Assembly (NCBI RefSeq): GCF_013426205.1 | Contig: NC_089427.1 | Location: forward strand, 3,782,001-3,846,000 | Direction: 5' to 3' | DNA: 64,000 nucleotides | Origin: Metarhizium brunneum | Taxonomy: Eukaryota > Ascomycota > Sordariomycetes > Hypocreales > Clavicipitaceae | Part shown: piece after piece, positions 33,329 through 44,949 of the stretch | Numbering within the stretch: position 1 is the stretch's first letter | Layout of the letters: every line of letters begins with the position of its first letter | Translations under genes and position numbers: made by a program | The notes under the pieces: generated by a model | Told to the model about the DNA's origin: nothing | The model's input: only the letters and a program-made list of their open reading frames with translations | The model's database searches: none

Positions 33329-33934
33329 ATGTCTTCGGAGAGCTGGGCACTGAAGCCGCCGTATCAACCACCAGATACTCGAAGCCAATTTCGGCGGGAG
33401 ATTCAAGGCTCCTGTCATTGCCGGAAAGTGTTGTATTGGATAAGCACTGACAAGCCATTGGCGTCCAAATTTTGTCATTGTGTAGGCTGTCAAGTCATCC
33501 ATGGTAAGGCTGCCGCTGGTCCATCACTGTTTCACTGAACTAATCCAACGTCGTCAATCAGGCGCGCCATTCCAATGGGCTGCCATTTTTGAAAAGTCGG
33601 ATGTGGCCTTTGAAACGGGAGCAGAACACTTGAAGTTTTATAATTCGGCGACAAAAGAAAGTCATCACGAGTTGCCTTGCAAAGTTAGTTGCAAGTGGTG
33701 TGGATCGCATATAATGGATGAAGGAAGGAACATGGCCCTCGTATTTCCACCATTACTTTCATTAAGCGCGGAGCAGAAGGAAATTTTTAAAGTACAGTGA
33801 GTAGAATAACGTCCGGACACTCTACCCTGCTGACCAACTTCAGGTGTCACATCTTTTACTCACAGCGCTGTGTCGATATTGATGACGGGAAACCGAAATG
33901 GTCTGGGCTGGACGGTCGGTCGGAGCTTTTATAA
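33329..33934 (+). CDS. GFA/CENP-V family zinc-binding protein
   Basis: Exons 33329-33503, 33562-33796 and 33844-33934 give 166 residues. Introns of 58 and 47 bp have CTAAT/CTGAC branch sites. The domain of glutathione-dependent formaldehyde-activating (GFA) proteins is recognisable: GSCHCRKVLY near residue 30, CHCxxCQ about 20 residues later, and CKWCGSHI near 115. Together these supply the cysteines for two zinc sites. Proteins of this fold bind carbon-sulfur adducts; most fungal copies have no proven reaction. The length is normal for the family. No signal peptide is present, so it is probably cytosolic. Each exon alone would run into a stop soon after its donor site. Confidence 0.85.
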
Positions 33935-34471
33935 TGATGCCCTGATGATGGGAAACAAGCTTTGAACGGGAGCCAGTAATCTAGTAGCTTGTGCTATTCT
34001 AGCCTTTGCGTCAACCGTTGGCTTACGCAACGAAACGTCGAAGCAACTCAAACACAAACAACATCATAGATTGTCCACATGTGGGTATATTTAGTTTCCT
34101 GATATACATGGGTGTTTTACATTGTTTTGTCAGTAATAACATTGAATATATCATAGGCTGAATTGAATGAGCATCATGAAAATCCGGGTGCCTCATTGAT
34201 CTCCTCGTTTGAGATAAATGATCATTTAGCATTGACGCGACAATCGTTCATGTCCTCAATGGAGCAAATCTTATGTCTAGAAATAGTAAATTGTAGTTAT
34301 ATAAAACTCTAAATCTATCCGCGCTAAAGTCTAGATATGCTAAAATTTTTATATCAGGTGAAGTATGACACATAAATCTCTATTACAACTTTGGACAAAA
34401 TCGCGGAAGCGTTCCACGTTGCTAGAATAAGAATATTCGCGGCAATTTACGCCACCACCGTCTCACCACAC
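33935..34471. other. Intergenic between convergent genes
   Basis: AT-rich. No gene seen. Confidence 0.5.
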
Positions 34472-36471
34472 CTACCCCTGCTTGGCAGTGCGGATAACAT
34501 CGTCGGCAATCTTTTCCGCCAACGCATAAATCGTCGCCATCGGGTGTCCTGGCGGCAAGATAGGAAAAGCACTCGCATCCACAACGCGCAGACCCTGAAC
34601 GCCATGTACTCGCGCCAAGTTGTCAACCACAGCCATAGGATCTTCCTTCTTGCCCATCTTACACGTACAGGCCGGGTGCCACACCGTCATCAGCGAGTCT
34701 CGCACGGTGTTTAAAATCTCCTCGTCGGTCTTGACCTTCTCGCCTGGATAGTACTCGGGGCCATTCGAGATGGACTGCAGCTCAGGGGTTGCCCACACTT
34801 CTCGCAGGCGCTTCAACAAAGCTACCGCAACTTCTTGGTCGGCCTTTGCAGTCAACCAGTTGGGGTTGATGACGGGCTGGTCGCGGACAGAGGTGGACGA
34901 GATGGTCACGTTGCCCCTGGACAGCGGCGCGACGAGGGCGCCCAGAAGCGTAGCGTATTGCTTCCCGTCAAACGGCTGTTTGAGGAGCGACCCGAATGTC
35001 CCTATATGCCCGTTGCCCCCGAGAAACTCCACCTCTGGCCAGTCGTCTGAGAACCAGCCGAGTTGCTGCTTGGTGTCCTCGGAGAAGCTGCCCCTGAGCT
35101 GCGCCGGCAGTTTCTCCCACCCGACCATCTCGATGCCGTTTGAACTGAGAATCCCCTCGTGCCCGATGAGATACTTGCCAACTGCGCTTGCCAAGTCGAT
35201 TGGGTTTTGCAAGATGGAATTGATAGTCTTGAACTTGACGGCGCGCGACGGTCCGAAGAAGATATGGTCCCACATGTTCTGGCCGACTCCGGGCGACGAC
35301 GCAACGACTGGGATTCCATGTTTGCTGAGTGTGTCCTCGGGCCCTATTCCTGAGAGCATGAGGAGTTGTGGTGATTTGTAGGCGCCAGAGCTAACGATAA
35401 CTTCTCGCTTCGCCTTGATGGTATACTCGGATCCAACTGCGGAGAGCACCTTGACACCAGTTGCTTTCTTGCTGCTGTCGAATTCGATTTTAGATCCCTG
35501 AGTGTTAGTGAATACTTTGAGATTACTCATTTTCTTCTTATTCGCAGCATAGATGTATTCAGCAGACGAACTACGGGTTGCGTCGGACTGTCGAATGGTC
35601 GTTTCGGTGTAGTGATAGCCCAACAAATCACCGCGATCAAACCCATCCGTCCTCTTGAGCCCGACAGCTTGCAGGCCCTTTTGCAGCCACTTCGACCAGT
35701 CTGAGACAAAGTTTGTGTAGCTGACTTGAACGGGACCGCCTTGACCAGCAGCAGCAAAGTCAGCTCCGCCAGACGGAGACAAGGTGTCGGCTGGGCGTTT
35801 CGAGGTGCTCCCAGGGGTGAATGTCGCGAATTTCTTGTAAAATTTCTCGAAGCTACTGAGCCTAGAGTTACATGTCAATAATTTTCCAGCAACGAGGTTG
35901 TACAATGAGCATTGGCCTACTTGTAGCTATCGTCTCCGACGGCCTCGGCCCATTGATCATACATGCCCTTGGGGCCTCTGTGGTGAATCATAAAGTTCCA
36001 AGCGGATGAGCCGCCGACGCATTTTCCTTGAGCGATATGAAACTTGCGGTTATTCGCGCCTTGCTGCGGCGTCGACTGAAACTTCCAGTCCGCCGGGGAC
36101 AAGGCCTCGAAACTGTCGGAACCGACAAAGAGGACATCGAGGCCGGGGATGGTGGCAAAACCGGGCTTGGACAACTCGAAAAAGGTTCCGGCTTCGATAA
36201 TGGCCGTTTTGAAGCCCGCTTCTGCTAGGCGGTAGCCCATGGCGTTGCCGGCCGTGCCGCCTCCTACGACCACGAAGTCGAACTCTTGGTCGCGGCCGAG
36301 AAGGCCTTGTACGGCGCCGAAGGATGCCTCGAGGAATCCATTGCCGCCAATCAAGGAGGCGATTGCACTAACATAGGGAGAAAATTGCCGTGGAAGGAAA
36401 CGATTGAACTGAGCTTGACATGTCAAGCAGAGCGAGAGGCAACAATACAGGTAAAGGCTTGTCAAGTGCAT
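34472..36471 (-). CDS. Secreted GMC oxidoreductase
   Basis: Exons 36471-35921 and 35861-34472 give 646 residues; the intron is 59 bp with a TTGACAT branch site. A signal peptide covers about residues 1-20. The FAD-binding fold is at 65-90 (VVVGGGTAGNAMGYR, then an acidic EAG end). GMC signature 1 follows as GKCVGGSSAWNFMIHHRG, and signature 2 as GAYKSPQLLMLSGIGP. The C-terminal part has WHPACTCKMG with the catalytic histidine and the closing DASAFPILPPGHPMATIYALAEK with the second active-site histidine. All flavin and catalytic motifs are intact and the length is typical. The enzyme oxidises an alcohol-type substrate with FAD outside the cell or in the secretory path. Relatives include aryl-alcohol and glucose oxidases and pathway enzymes; the substrate is not evident. 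Confidence 0.92.
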
Positions 36472-38314
36472 GGCGCTGAGCGAAGCTGCACAACCGGACA
36501 GCTTGGAAGAGTCACATTCACCTGGGAACTGGATAGCAAAGCGTCTACATGCTCTTATGATGTAGTATATTTATGTACCTTAGTGTAGCATGAGTGTTGA
36601 GCGCGTCTTGCGTGGTTTGAAGACGGCCAATTAAACATCAACACTGCGCTTTGACTACGCCTAGACCCGCAGATCATACGGTTTAAATTAAACTCGGACA
36701 TTTCTTGGCCATAAGCGGCGTCACACGGACCTTACGGTGGGATTAAGCTATTATTTAGAGGTGTCGGAAAATTTGGGGCACTATTGACAGATGGTTTAGC
36801 CTGTAGATGGCGCTCAGTCTGTGTTCTATGGAGTCAAGTGTATCAAAATATCAATCGACTACTGTTATTATTATGACATCTGGAAGTTATATAACACTGT
36901 AATTGAGCCATACCAGGCTACAGGACCGTAATGTACCGCGAGAAAAACACAAAGTGCACGCATCGCGATGCGTTAAACACACTAGGCAAGGTGATGATTC
37001 ATCACCGCGCGCGCCGGGCTTTTTCTGTGTTTTCTCCTTCTCTCTCCTCCGATTGTGCGAGAAGCTAGCAAGATGACAGGGTTTCCCCTGCCAAACCCCA
37101 GCCTAGATGGAGCAACTCTGGGTTAGGCGAGCAGGTAGCGCGTAGGAGACGTAGCAATAACTGCGGGTACCAGGATGAGATTCTCGCAGTTTTCAGGTTA
37201 TTGGTACCTCTGGAGCGGTGGAAGCGGTCGCGAATAGCTAGCTCTATCGGCATTTATGTGCGGATGCTTCCAATGTACATGGTCCTCATACAAGCTATAC
37301 TTGGGAGATTGCTATGAACCACAACACAAAACGTTGTCCATAGAATACTGCGTTTATGACGGTAGCTACAGTGCTAGCGATTCCTCCAATGACCTGGGTG
37401 ATAATTATTGTTTGTAGTGATAAACCGTCTATTTAGCAGTGAGAACTGGTATTATCCATGCATCCAACTCATGAACTATAACTCCACCTCCACATTCTTA
37501 TCGTACAACTACAAGCCAGATGCTTACTTGGCACCTGTATTGTCCAAGAGCACCTCCCGAACCCCGTAGCGGATTTAACTGTACTCACAGACTGCACATG
37601 TGTGTTCCACATTTGGTGGGCGTGGCGGAGGAGGTCAGACCACGAAAAAGCGGCGTGGAAGAATGAAGCCACACCGGTAATTGGGCTTGGCTGTCGAGCC
37701 ATGGATGAAGAAAATTCCGATAGTAGCTTCTTGCAGATTTCCCGCTTATTATTGTGCCTTCTTGACTCTCTCTTTCGTATCTTTTGTCTCTCTCCAAGGT
37801 CCCGAGAAATGAGTCTTGAACAGTACCAGACACACGACTCGAAAAAACCCTTGCATGTCTGGTACCAGATCTTATTAAAAGCTGGGGCGAACTCTATGTG
37901 ATTCCTATTACAAATAGTATCACTTTAGCTATTACTGCGTAGCTTGTATATTTAGTTCATTATGAGCGCTTATATTTCCTTTCTAGTTAACCTCGCTTAC
38001 TTGTAAAAAGAGTTTGTTTGTTAGGATATTAATATAATTACTAGAACTTATTCTATTTTATTATATTTATATATATATAATTTACTAGGTTATATATTAT
38101 TTGCTTTTTAAGGCAAATAATAATATATATATAATTCACGTGGTAATAAATAATTCTCTTAGCTAGTATATTTAACGTGTTTTAATACCAGTATTTTATA
38201 TTTTTTTCGCGATATATTATAATTTAATAGTATAATATACCTTTATTATCATATTACTTACTAGTTTATATAATTATTAAAGTACTTTTATATCAGAAAC
38301 CATATATTAATATC
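36472..38314. other. Intergenic with an AT-rich block
   Basis: 36472-37900 holds only short unconvincing frames. From about 37905 to 38310 the sequence becomes strongly AT-rich, with long TA runs just past the 3' end of the NLR gene. Confidence 0.5.
38091..38132. repeat. Imperfect inverted repeat in AT-rich block
   Basis: The left arm TATATATTATTTGC (38091-38104) faces GCAAATAATAATATATA (from 38113) across a loop of about 8 bases. It may be a transcript-end hairpin or a trace of an element. It lies about 180 bases beyond the stop codon at 38315. Confidence 0.5.
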
Positions 38315-41300
38315 CTATTTTCCATTTTCTACTCTTCGAAGTTTAATCCAAGTTTGTTTACTTTCTATTATTCTCATAATATCCGTTATTAGTTGCATTG
38401 GGAGCTCTTGTGACCTCACAGTCAATCCCTCCTTGTGGTGCCTTACAAATTCCCTGTGATTCTCTAAAGCTTGCCCGATGTTGTCCAGAATGAAAAGGGT
38501 CTCGGCGGCAAGGTCGGTCTTCTGCGCTAATTTCGATTTGTTTTCAGGCCCAGACCATTCCAGAAGTGGCGCAACCACTTTCTCGCGCAGCTCTTTGGCT
38601 TCATCGTGCTTTCCGAGGCTGGCATAGCTAGTTGAGAGGTGACCCATGGCAGAAAGTGTCCAAGGATGCTGAGGCCCAAGCACTTTGTTTCGTACCTCAA
38701 TTACTTGTTTCAACATCTGCGTACCTTCCTCATGCCTTGGACTGCCGACGAGAAGAACTCCAAGCCTAATCATTACGGCGAGTGTCTCTTTGCTCTCAGG
38801 CCCAATATTGTCCTTGCAATACTGTAATGTTTGTTCATACATCTGTATGGCCTCGTCACATCTTCCTAGCGCCACAAGAGCTCCCCCAAGAAGGTTTATA
38901 GTTCGCCTAGTATCTTGATGCTCAAGGCCTAGAATCTTTTTCTGTTTTTCGAGTAGTTGCTGACACATATCCCTCGCTTCCTTGAATTTTCTTCGGACCA
39001 TCGATTCTATTGCAATATGATACATACTTTTCAACGTGTCATCGTGATCTTGTCCCAGCGACTCTATACGGTACTTCAAGACTTTTCGGTGCAGTTCTTC
39101 GGCTTCCGTATACTTGCCCTGCGCAAATAATGTTACTGCGATATAGAAACGGCATACTAGTGCGTCAGCATTCTTATCAAGTTCCACACACTTTGACCAC
39201 AGCGCTAGAGCCCCTGATAGTGTCGCAAATGCAAGACCACACATCCTTTCCTCCACCCCGTATATGCCCAAATTTTGGAGAAGGCGTGCGCGAGGTATAA
39301 TCATCTCATCAGAAGTTTTATACCGGATCACCACCAATACATGTGGAAGCAATGCCTGACACCAAGTCCAGTTCTCATATGTTATAGGAGGGAATTCACG
39401 CGCCATAACCTCCAGGGCCTCTTCCTGGTATTTGTATATCTCTTTATCGCGCGTGATCCACTCGCGTACAGCGAGCTGAACCAGTCGGTGCATGCCAAGG
39501 TCACCGTCAAGTTTTGTTGCGGAGATCAACGAAAAGGCCTTTAGTCTCCCGAGAGATCTCTTAAATTCAGCATCGAGCTCTTTCTGGCACTTTAGAAGTC
39601 TTTCCGGTACTCCCTGCCTGTCCAAAACAGCCATAAGGCATAATATATCTGCCGCGCGAGGCCAAGATCGGCGAATCATATCGAAAGAAATTTTCCATGT
39701 TCGGAAGATTGAACAATTGCTTTGAAAGTCCCTCCTACTGTCTTTCTCCTCCTCATCCATGAGACTGCTCAGTTCCTCGTCACTTTTGTGAAGTATCTCA
39801 AGATATTCGTCAAGTGATACCTCGTTATTCCGTATGTATGCGGCAGCCTGCGTAATTGCAAGAGGCATATATTCCAAAGCCTTGACCAGCTTAAGGCAGT
39901 TTAGCTCAAGGTAGTCATTGAAGTCCGACATATAACCAGAGGCTAAATATGATCGAAATAACAATACAGCGTCGGACTCGTCCAGTGGCTCAATCCTGGT
40001 TATCTCATTGTCTGTCATCCAGTTGCCGACCAAGCAATTCTTTGTGGTGGTTAACGTCAAACCCTTCGAACTGCGTGGTAGGTAAGCCTTCAGCGGCGAT
40101 TTCGTAGCTTCTTCTACCTGAAACGGGCTTTCTGCCGTACTTTCCAACACTTTCATGTCATCCAAGTTGTCCAATACTAAGAGCCACTGGCCGCATGTGC
40201 TGTTGCTGAGTGCTTCACATACTAGTCGAAGAACATTAACCTCTTGGCCGATTTGTACTGGCAGATTCAGTTTCTCTGCAATTTGTAAATATCCTTGGTA
40301 CATTCTAGAACCAGAACTGCTATAAACCCAGAAGACGTGTGCATCAGGGTGTTTTTGCTGGAAGCGATAAGCGTATTCGATGGCAATTTGGGATTTCCTA
40401 TACTTTATGAGCGATGCGTCTTGCCAAACTATCTATTGCGAAACGTACCCTACTCCGCCCAAGCCACATAGGGCAACATGTCTCTGATGCTCGAACCGTC
40501 GGTCAATCTCCTTTATGACATCTTCTCGACCGACAAACTTTGGGTCTCTATCAAAAGGTATCATATTGCACCCTTCCCGCGACGCTAAAAAGAGACATAC
40601 AATGTTCAGACTCTTGCACTAGCATTCGTTGTCAAACGGGGCCACATACATGTTACACTGGTGCCAGCGGCATTGGAGAGAGAGACTTCCTCGCACCATC
40701 GAGACAGCTCCCCAGCGACGGCTACAAATCCAGCGTCATTTGAATCTCCAAATTTCGTCATGTCCATATGATTGCCACGAATTTCGATAGATATGTACCC
40801 AGGGATGATTGCGGAGTCCTTTGGAACGACCTGATATAAAAAATGAGTTTGAGTTTACTGGTATCAACGGTATCAATGATCAACTCACCTGACCAACGCC
40901 AAGCACAGCCAGCTCCTCGTAGAAGCAGGTAATGTTGATCTTTGGGCCTTGCTTTGATGGGTATTTTCGCGATCGCATCAAGATATGGAAACTGCTCTGG
41001 ACACGCGCTAGAACTTCAGAATCTTTCTTTAGGACAGCCAGAATATCGGAGTTTGTTTGATGCAAAATTTTAAAAGCCTCTGCTAAGGCTTTTGCCCAGT
41101 GTGCGAGAGCAGAACCATGGTGCGGAGTGCCAAGAAATATCATCCCGCAAGTGCAATGAAAAACTTGCTTGAGATGCGGCTCGTCGCTTTGACTTGCATA
41201 AGACAGGGCCTTTCTTATCAGAACACTATACACTGACGCCACAAAGGCCAATAATTACTTACATCTTGGCAGACAAGACCACCTAAGCTATGGCAGACAA

Positions 41301-41832
41301 ATATTATGGGACGGTCAGTCTGTATCGGTGAGTTTATATCCATAAATGCCATCGTTCTCGGAGTCTTACTGCATTCTTTCTCCTATGGGTCGCGAGCGCA
41401 GAAAGCAAATTCCCCGAATGGCCTGCAATGGTATTTTGCGAAACCATGCTCCCCAAATCTGTTACGGCGGCGTCATACCCAAAGGTGAGTATCCGTGCGT
41501 TCGGAATTTCAACAGGCAGTAAGGCTTGAGGCCACGGTTCTGAAGCGTCCTTTGCCTTCCAAGTGTTCTCGCGATGACCCCTTAGGCCATGCACAAATAA
41601 GATGCTACAGTATTTTTGGTCAATGCGGGCAGACAGCTGAAGGGCCATGCGAGGACACTAACTCTATTGTGCTGTTTTCATCCTCATGCAGAGTCTTGAT
41701 TCCAAAAGCCTGTTGCCGCTGTTGCAGCTGTTGCGGCTGTTGTGATGATGATGGCAATGCCGAAGAGACTGCAGTGGCGGAAGATGTCTTGTCTTTCAAC
41801 GCCGAGCTGCGTGACTTTTTGAATCGAACCAT
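38315..41832 (-). CDS. Fungal NLR: alpha/beta-hydrolase (SesB-like), NB-ARC, TPR
   Basis: Seven exons: 41832-41663, 41604-41370, 41319-41263, 41209-40889, 40830-40650, 40584-40449, 40397-38315. They join in frame to 1060 residues, with introns of 50-65 bp. Residues 1-45 are polar with a glutamine-rich run (31-41). Residues 45-290 form a SesB/lipase-like hydrolase: FVHGLRGH near 59-66 and CHSLGG with the nucleophile Ser at 146, then FLGTPHHGS. The NB-ARC switch has P-loop GLGGVGKS (about 362-369) and Walker B LLVLDNLDD near 440. The C-terminal third holds about five kinesin-light-chain-type tetratricopeptide repeats. This is a complete NLR layout: a potential membrane-damaging or lipolytic effector, a nucleotide switch and a repeat sensor. 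Relatives take part in incompatibility and cell death. Confidence 0.9.
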
Positions 41833-43774
41833 CGTGGTCACTCACAGTGTCTGAGAGATCACGATACGTGTTTTTATAGTCTGGAACTTCTGAAGAGTAT
41901 GGTAGACAATAGATGGAGTCGTTGAATAGAAATCTGAGGCTTATCCGAGAAATTTCAGAGATTGTATCACGTTTCTGGGATTAGGCGAGTCTTAAGTAGT
42001 TATTAACTGGAGAGTTTGATCACACGACAGGCAAAGGCTGGGCATCATTCTCCGCGGCTCTTTGTCTACGGCCCAATATCCCCAATAATTACGGCCCAAC
42101 TGGCTTGGGGCCTGCCTTGTTCCAAGTGGTTGCTGAGGATAGCCAATTGGGTTCTCAACCACATGCTGATACTACCTTGGAAGAGAGCTGGGGGCTCGGG
42201 AAAAACGAAGAGGCCTATGACGGTGCGGTTGAGTTGTACTCCAACATGTAGGTCTAGGCCATTCCTGCCACCCAAATACATTGTCCGCGGAAAGGGTGTA
42301 TAGCTGTGTCAAGTGAGACCACACTTGTAGAAGTTGAATGGCCTATTATCAGGCCCAAGCCCCCGTGGTACAACGGACCAACGGTATTGGGATGTCAACC
42401 TGATGTTCCACAAACTTACCAGTACGTACATAGACGCTATGGGCTTCAAGGGCAAGGTGATGCTTCGATTATTGGAGGGTAACATACACCCCAACAGAAA
42501 GTGGTAAGTACAGCGGGGTAGTACGGAAGTATAAATAACTAGTTATTTGTTAACTGAAACATCCCTTTTCAAAGCAGCACAGGTGAATTGGTTTCCGTGT
42601 TTCGAAGGTAGCACAAGATGTGGCAGCAATACATGCGGGAGGCAGAGCGACAGACTTGTACAATCATTTAGAACCTGTCACGTAACACGGCAAAAGTATT
42701 AATAAATCAACTCGTAACAAGAAAGGAATACCGGGCGGCAATGCACCGTGAGCTGTCAGCTGCGTGGGACTTTTGTGCCCAATAACACATGCATTCTAAT
42801 GCGCCAAGGTCATCCTGTCTCTCGGACGAACGTGTTGTGCTCGTACGAGCTGCTCCAAGTCGCATCAGGTCAGCAAGTTTGGTAAACGACATCGTTGTCA
42901 CCTCTTCAGAGCATGAATCGAGCGCTGAGTTACGTTTTTGCAGTGTATGAACTCTCTTTGAGCTTTTAGCCACACAAATTTGACTTCCGGCTTCAACAAA
43001 GGGAGGGGTAGCAAGTTCCTTCTGGTCGTACAAAAATGGAGTTGGTGAGAGGCACTTTTATGGACGCCCAGCACACCTTACATATCCTGTGACACCAGAC
43101 TTGAATGTTCAATGTTGTTTTATTGGACTCCACTCACCCTGTAAAGCGTCGCCACGACATAATGTGGCATATCACACGCGGCTGGCGAACCGTAGCCGGC
43201 TGTCGACCGGCATGGTCATGTCGTGCCGCGACTACAAGGTTATCGCGTCCGGTGAGCCGGGGGCCAAGGCGCTTTTTGTTAGACATAGAACATTTTTATT
43301 GGATGGACAAAGTGTTCCTCTTCTTTTCATGACGACTGGTAAAGCCCCTTTCCCCTGAAGCCTCGAAACTTGACCAACAAGTGCTCCCGTGGAGTGGCGT
43401 GCAACGGGCGTGAAACAAGCCGGCATAGGTCAACTGGGGCACCCCGTACAGTCATAGGGCTTCGATTGGTTATATAATTGGAAGGTGTGAATGTATGTTC
43501 CGAAATGGCAAAGAATAGATAATTACATTGTTCAGAAATCTAAGCACATAACGATGGTAAGACTCCAGAGTTCCAACTTGGCGACAACATAACTCCACAG
43601 CTGACTTGACTACCAGTGTGGACATCGCTGACGGAAACAGTTTAGTTGGTAGTCATGCATGCCTATTGATAGATTTTATCGCCTGAATTAGGTACAACTC
43701 CCATCAGTGATTCTCTTTGGTTAAATAACATGCTGCTTATATGGCTATGCGCTCTTCTGTCTACATCTGTGACA
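41833..43774. other. Intergenic upstream of the NLR
   Basis: Only short frames with no domains (for example 42016-42303 and 43089-43358). Nothing recognisable beyond the NLR promoter region. Confidence 0.45.
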
Positions 43775-43970
43775 AGGGCTAGAGGCTTGGAGCAATTTAC
43801 TCAATTCATCTAATAACAGTCTTTGGTATCAAAGGTCCTTGGTTTTCCTCAAGGCCTCGGTCGCCAAAGACGTCTTTAAATACAAGAAGTCGGCGAGGGC
43901 CTTCTGCCCCAATCCCGTGACCGTAGCCCTTGTGTAACCACCGCCATTTCCGTGTGACAACATCACATTA
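43775..43970 (+). repeat. Dispersed ~190-bp repeat, copy 2
   Basis: Best-preserved partner of copy 1: GGCTTGGAGCA, CAGTCTTTGGTATCAAAGGTCCTTGG-like, TTTAAATACAAGAAGT and TAGCCCTTGTGTAACC occur in the same order and spacing, with about four-fifths of bases alike by eye. Confidence 0.7.
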
Positions 43971-44370
43971 TATAGTGCAGATTTTACTTGCAGTACTAAA
44001 TCACGCGGCTCAACCATACATCTTTGGAACTCTCCAAGGCGCCAATGGGCTCAAACAGGCCTCCAAGCCTATTTGACCTGACGTGACAGGTGACGAGCAT
44101 AATGGTGATTCAGGGCAAATACATATTGACTTCCAGACGTCCGAAAAAAAAAGGCAAGGACTAGATACTCACAGGTTTCCTATTCGTGTGATTTATCTGC
44201 GGCATCTTTGCGGCTCTCTCTGAGTTGAATTGATGGATGTTCTTGCCCACAACCTTGTAATGTGGTTGGTGAAGCTAACTCACCATTCTTTTATTATTTC
44301 TCACATATCGCATCACATTCGCTAAAATCTTCTGCACATCCTGCACACGTACCGTTTACAAGCCAAAGTC

Positions 44371-44580
44371 AAGTTTCCTGTGACAGTCGTTGGATTCGCT
44401 ATGCTCCTCGGGAGCAATACTGCCCTAGCCTCGCCCAAGCTGAATATCAAGCGAGCAGGTCCAATTCGACAAGTCCAGCACTGCTACTGTTGTTGCAAAA
44501 GATACTGTAGTTCTTGCAAAGTCCCCAAAGGCCCCACCTCCTGTTCGGACTGCCGCCTCCGACGACGACATAGGTTTTGA
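44371..44580 (+). pseudogene. 8-cysteine secreted peptide that appears to lack its start codon
   Basis: The frame reads K-F-P-V-T-V-V-G-F-A-M-L-L, a signal-peptide core with leader end TALASP, then a Lys-Arg site. After this comes a core with cysteines in the order CxCCC, C, C, C and C (eight in all), closing with an arginine-rich tail. The codon before the lysine is GTC instead of ATG, and no upstream methionine fits; an internal ATG at 44401 would leave a short leader. The layout mirrors the 64-residue peptide at 3490-3684 (MKF leader, ALASP-like end, Lys-Arg, eight cysteines). It may be a dead relative, or may start at 44401 or in an unseen exon. Confidence 0.4.
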
Positions 44581-44949
44581 TAATGCCGTCCAGCACCGGC
44601 GCCAATGAACCCAACCCTCTTGAGTAGGACGATGACGCCAGTGATACTGGTTCAAAAACCCACGCTGCGGGAACAACCCCAAATATACCCCTGTAATTGT
44701 TCCAAGCCTAGCACTAGTGGTATTCCCAACACTCCCGTGAAGAGCACACCGCTCTGATGGGAACTGATACGACCTCTGAGACTACCACTAGTGGCTCTTT
44801 TCCTGATGCTTCAGAGCTTCTCGTCAATACCCCTTTCCCCTTCTCCGAGTACAACGTATTGTGTGCTTTGTCATCATCATCGATGGCCAGGCTAGTAGCC
44901 GCTGAACCACAAGTTTGCTGAGGCGTCCCGAGAAAGAGGTGGGCGGGAT
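44581..44949. other. Intergenic
   Basis: No supported gene. Confidence 0.5.

Noticed and set aside
34770..35381. Plus-strand frame of 203 codons
   Set aside because: Antisense shadow of the GMC oxidoreductase.
41495..41854. Plus-strand frame with a dense cysteine run (CCRCCSCCGCC)
   Set aside because: It is the antisense of the glutamine-rich first exon of the NLR gene; CAG/CAA codons read backwards give cysteine and leucine.
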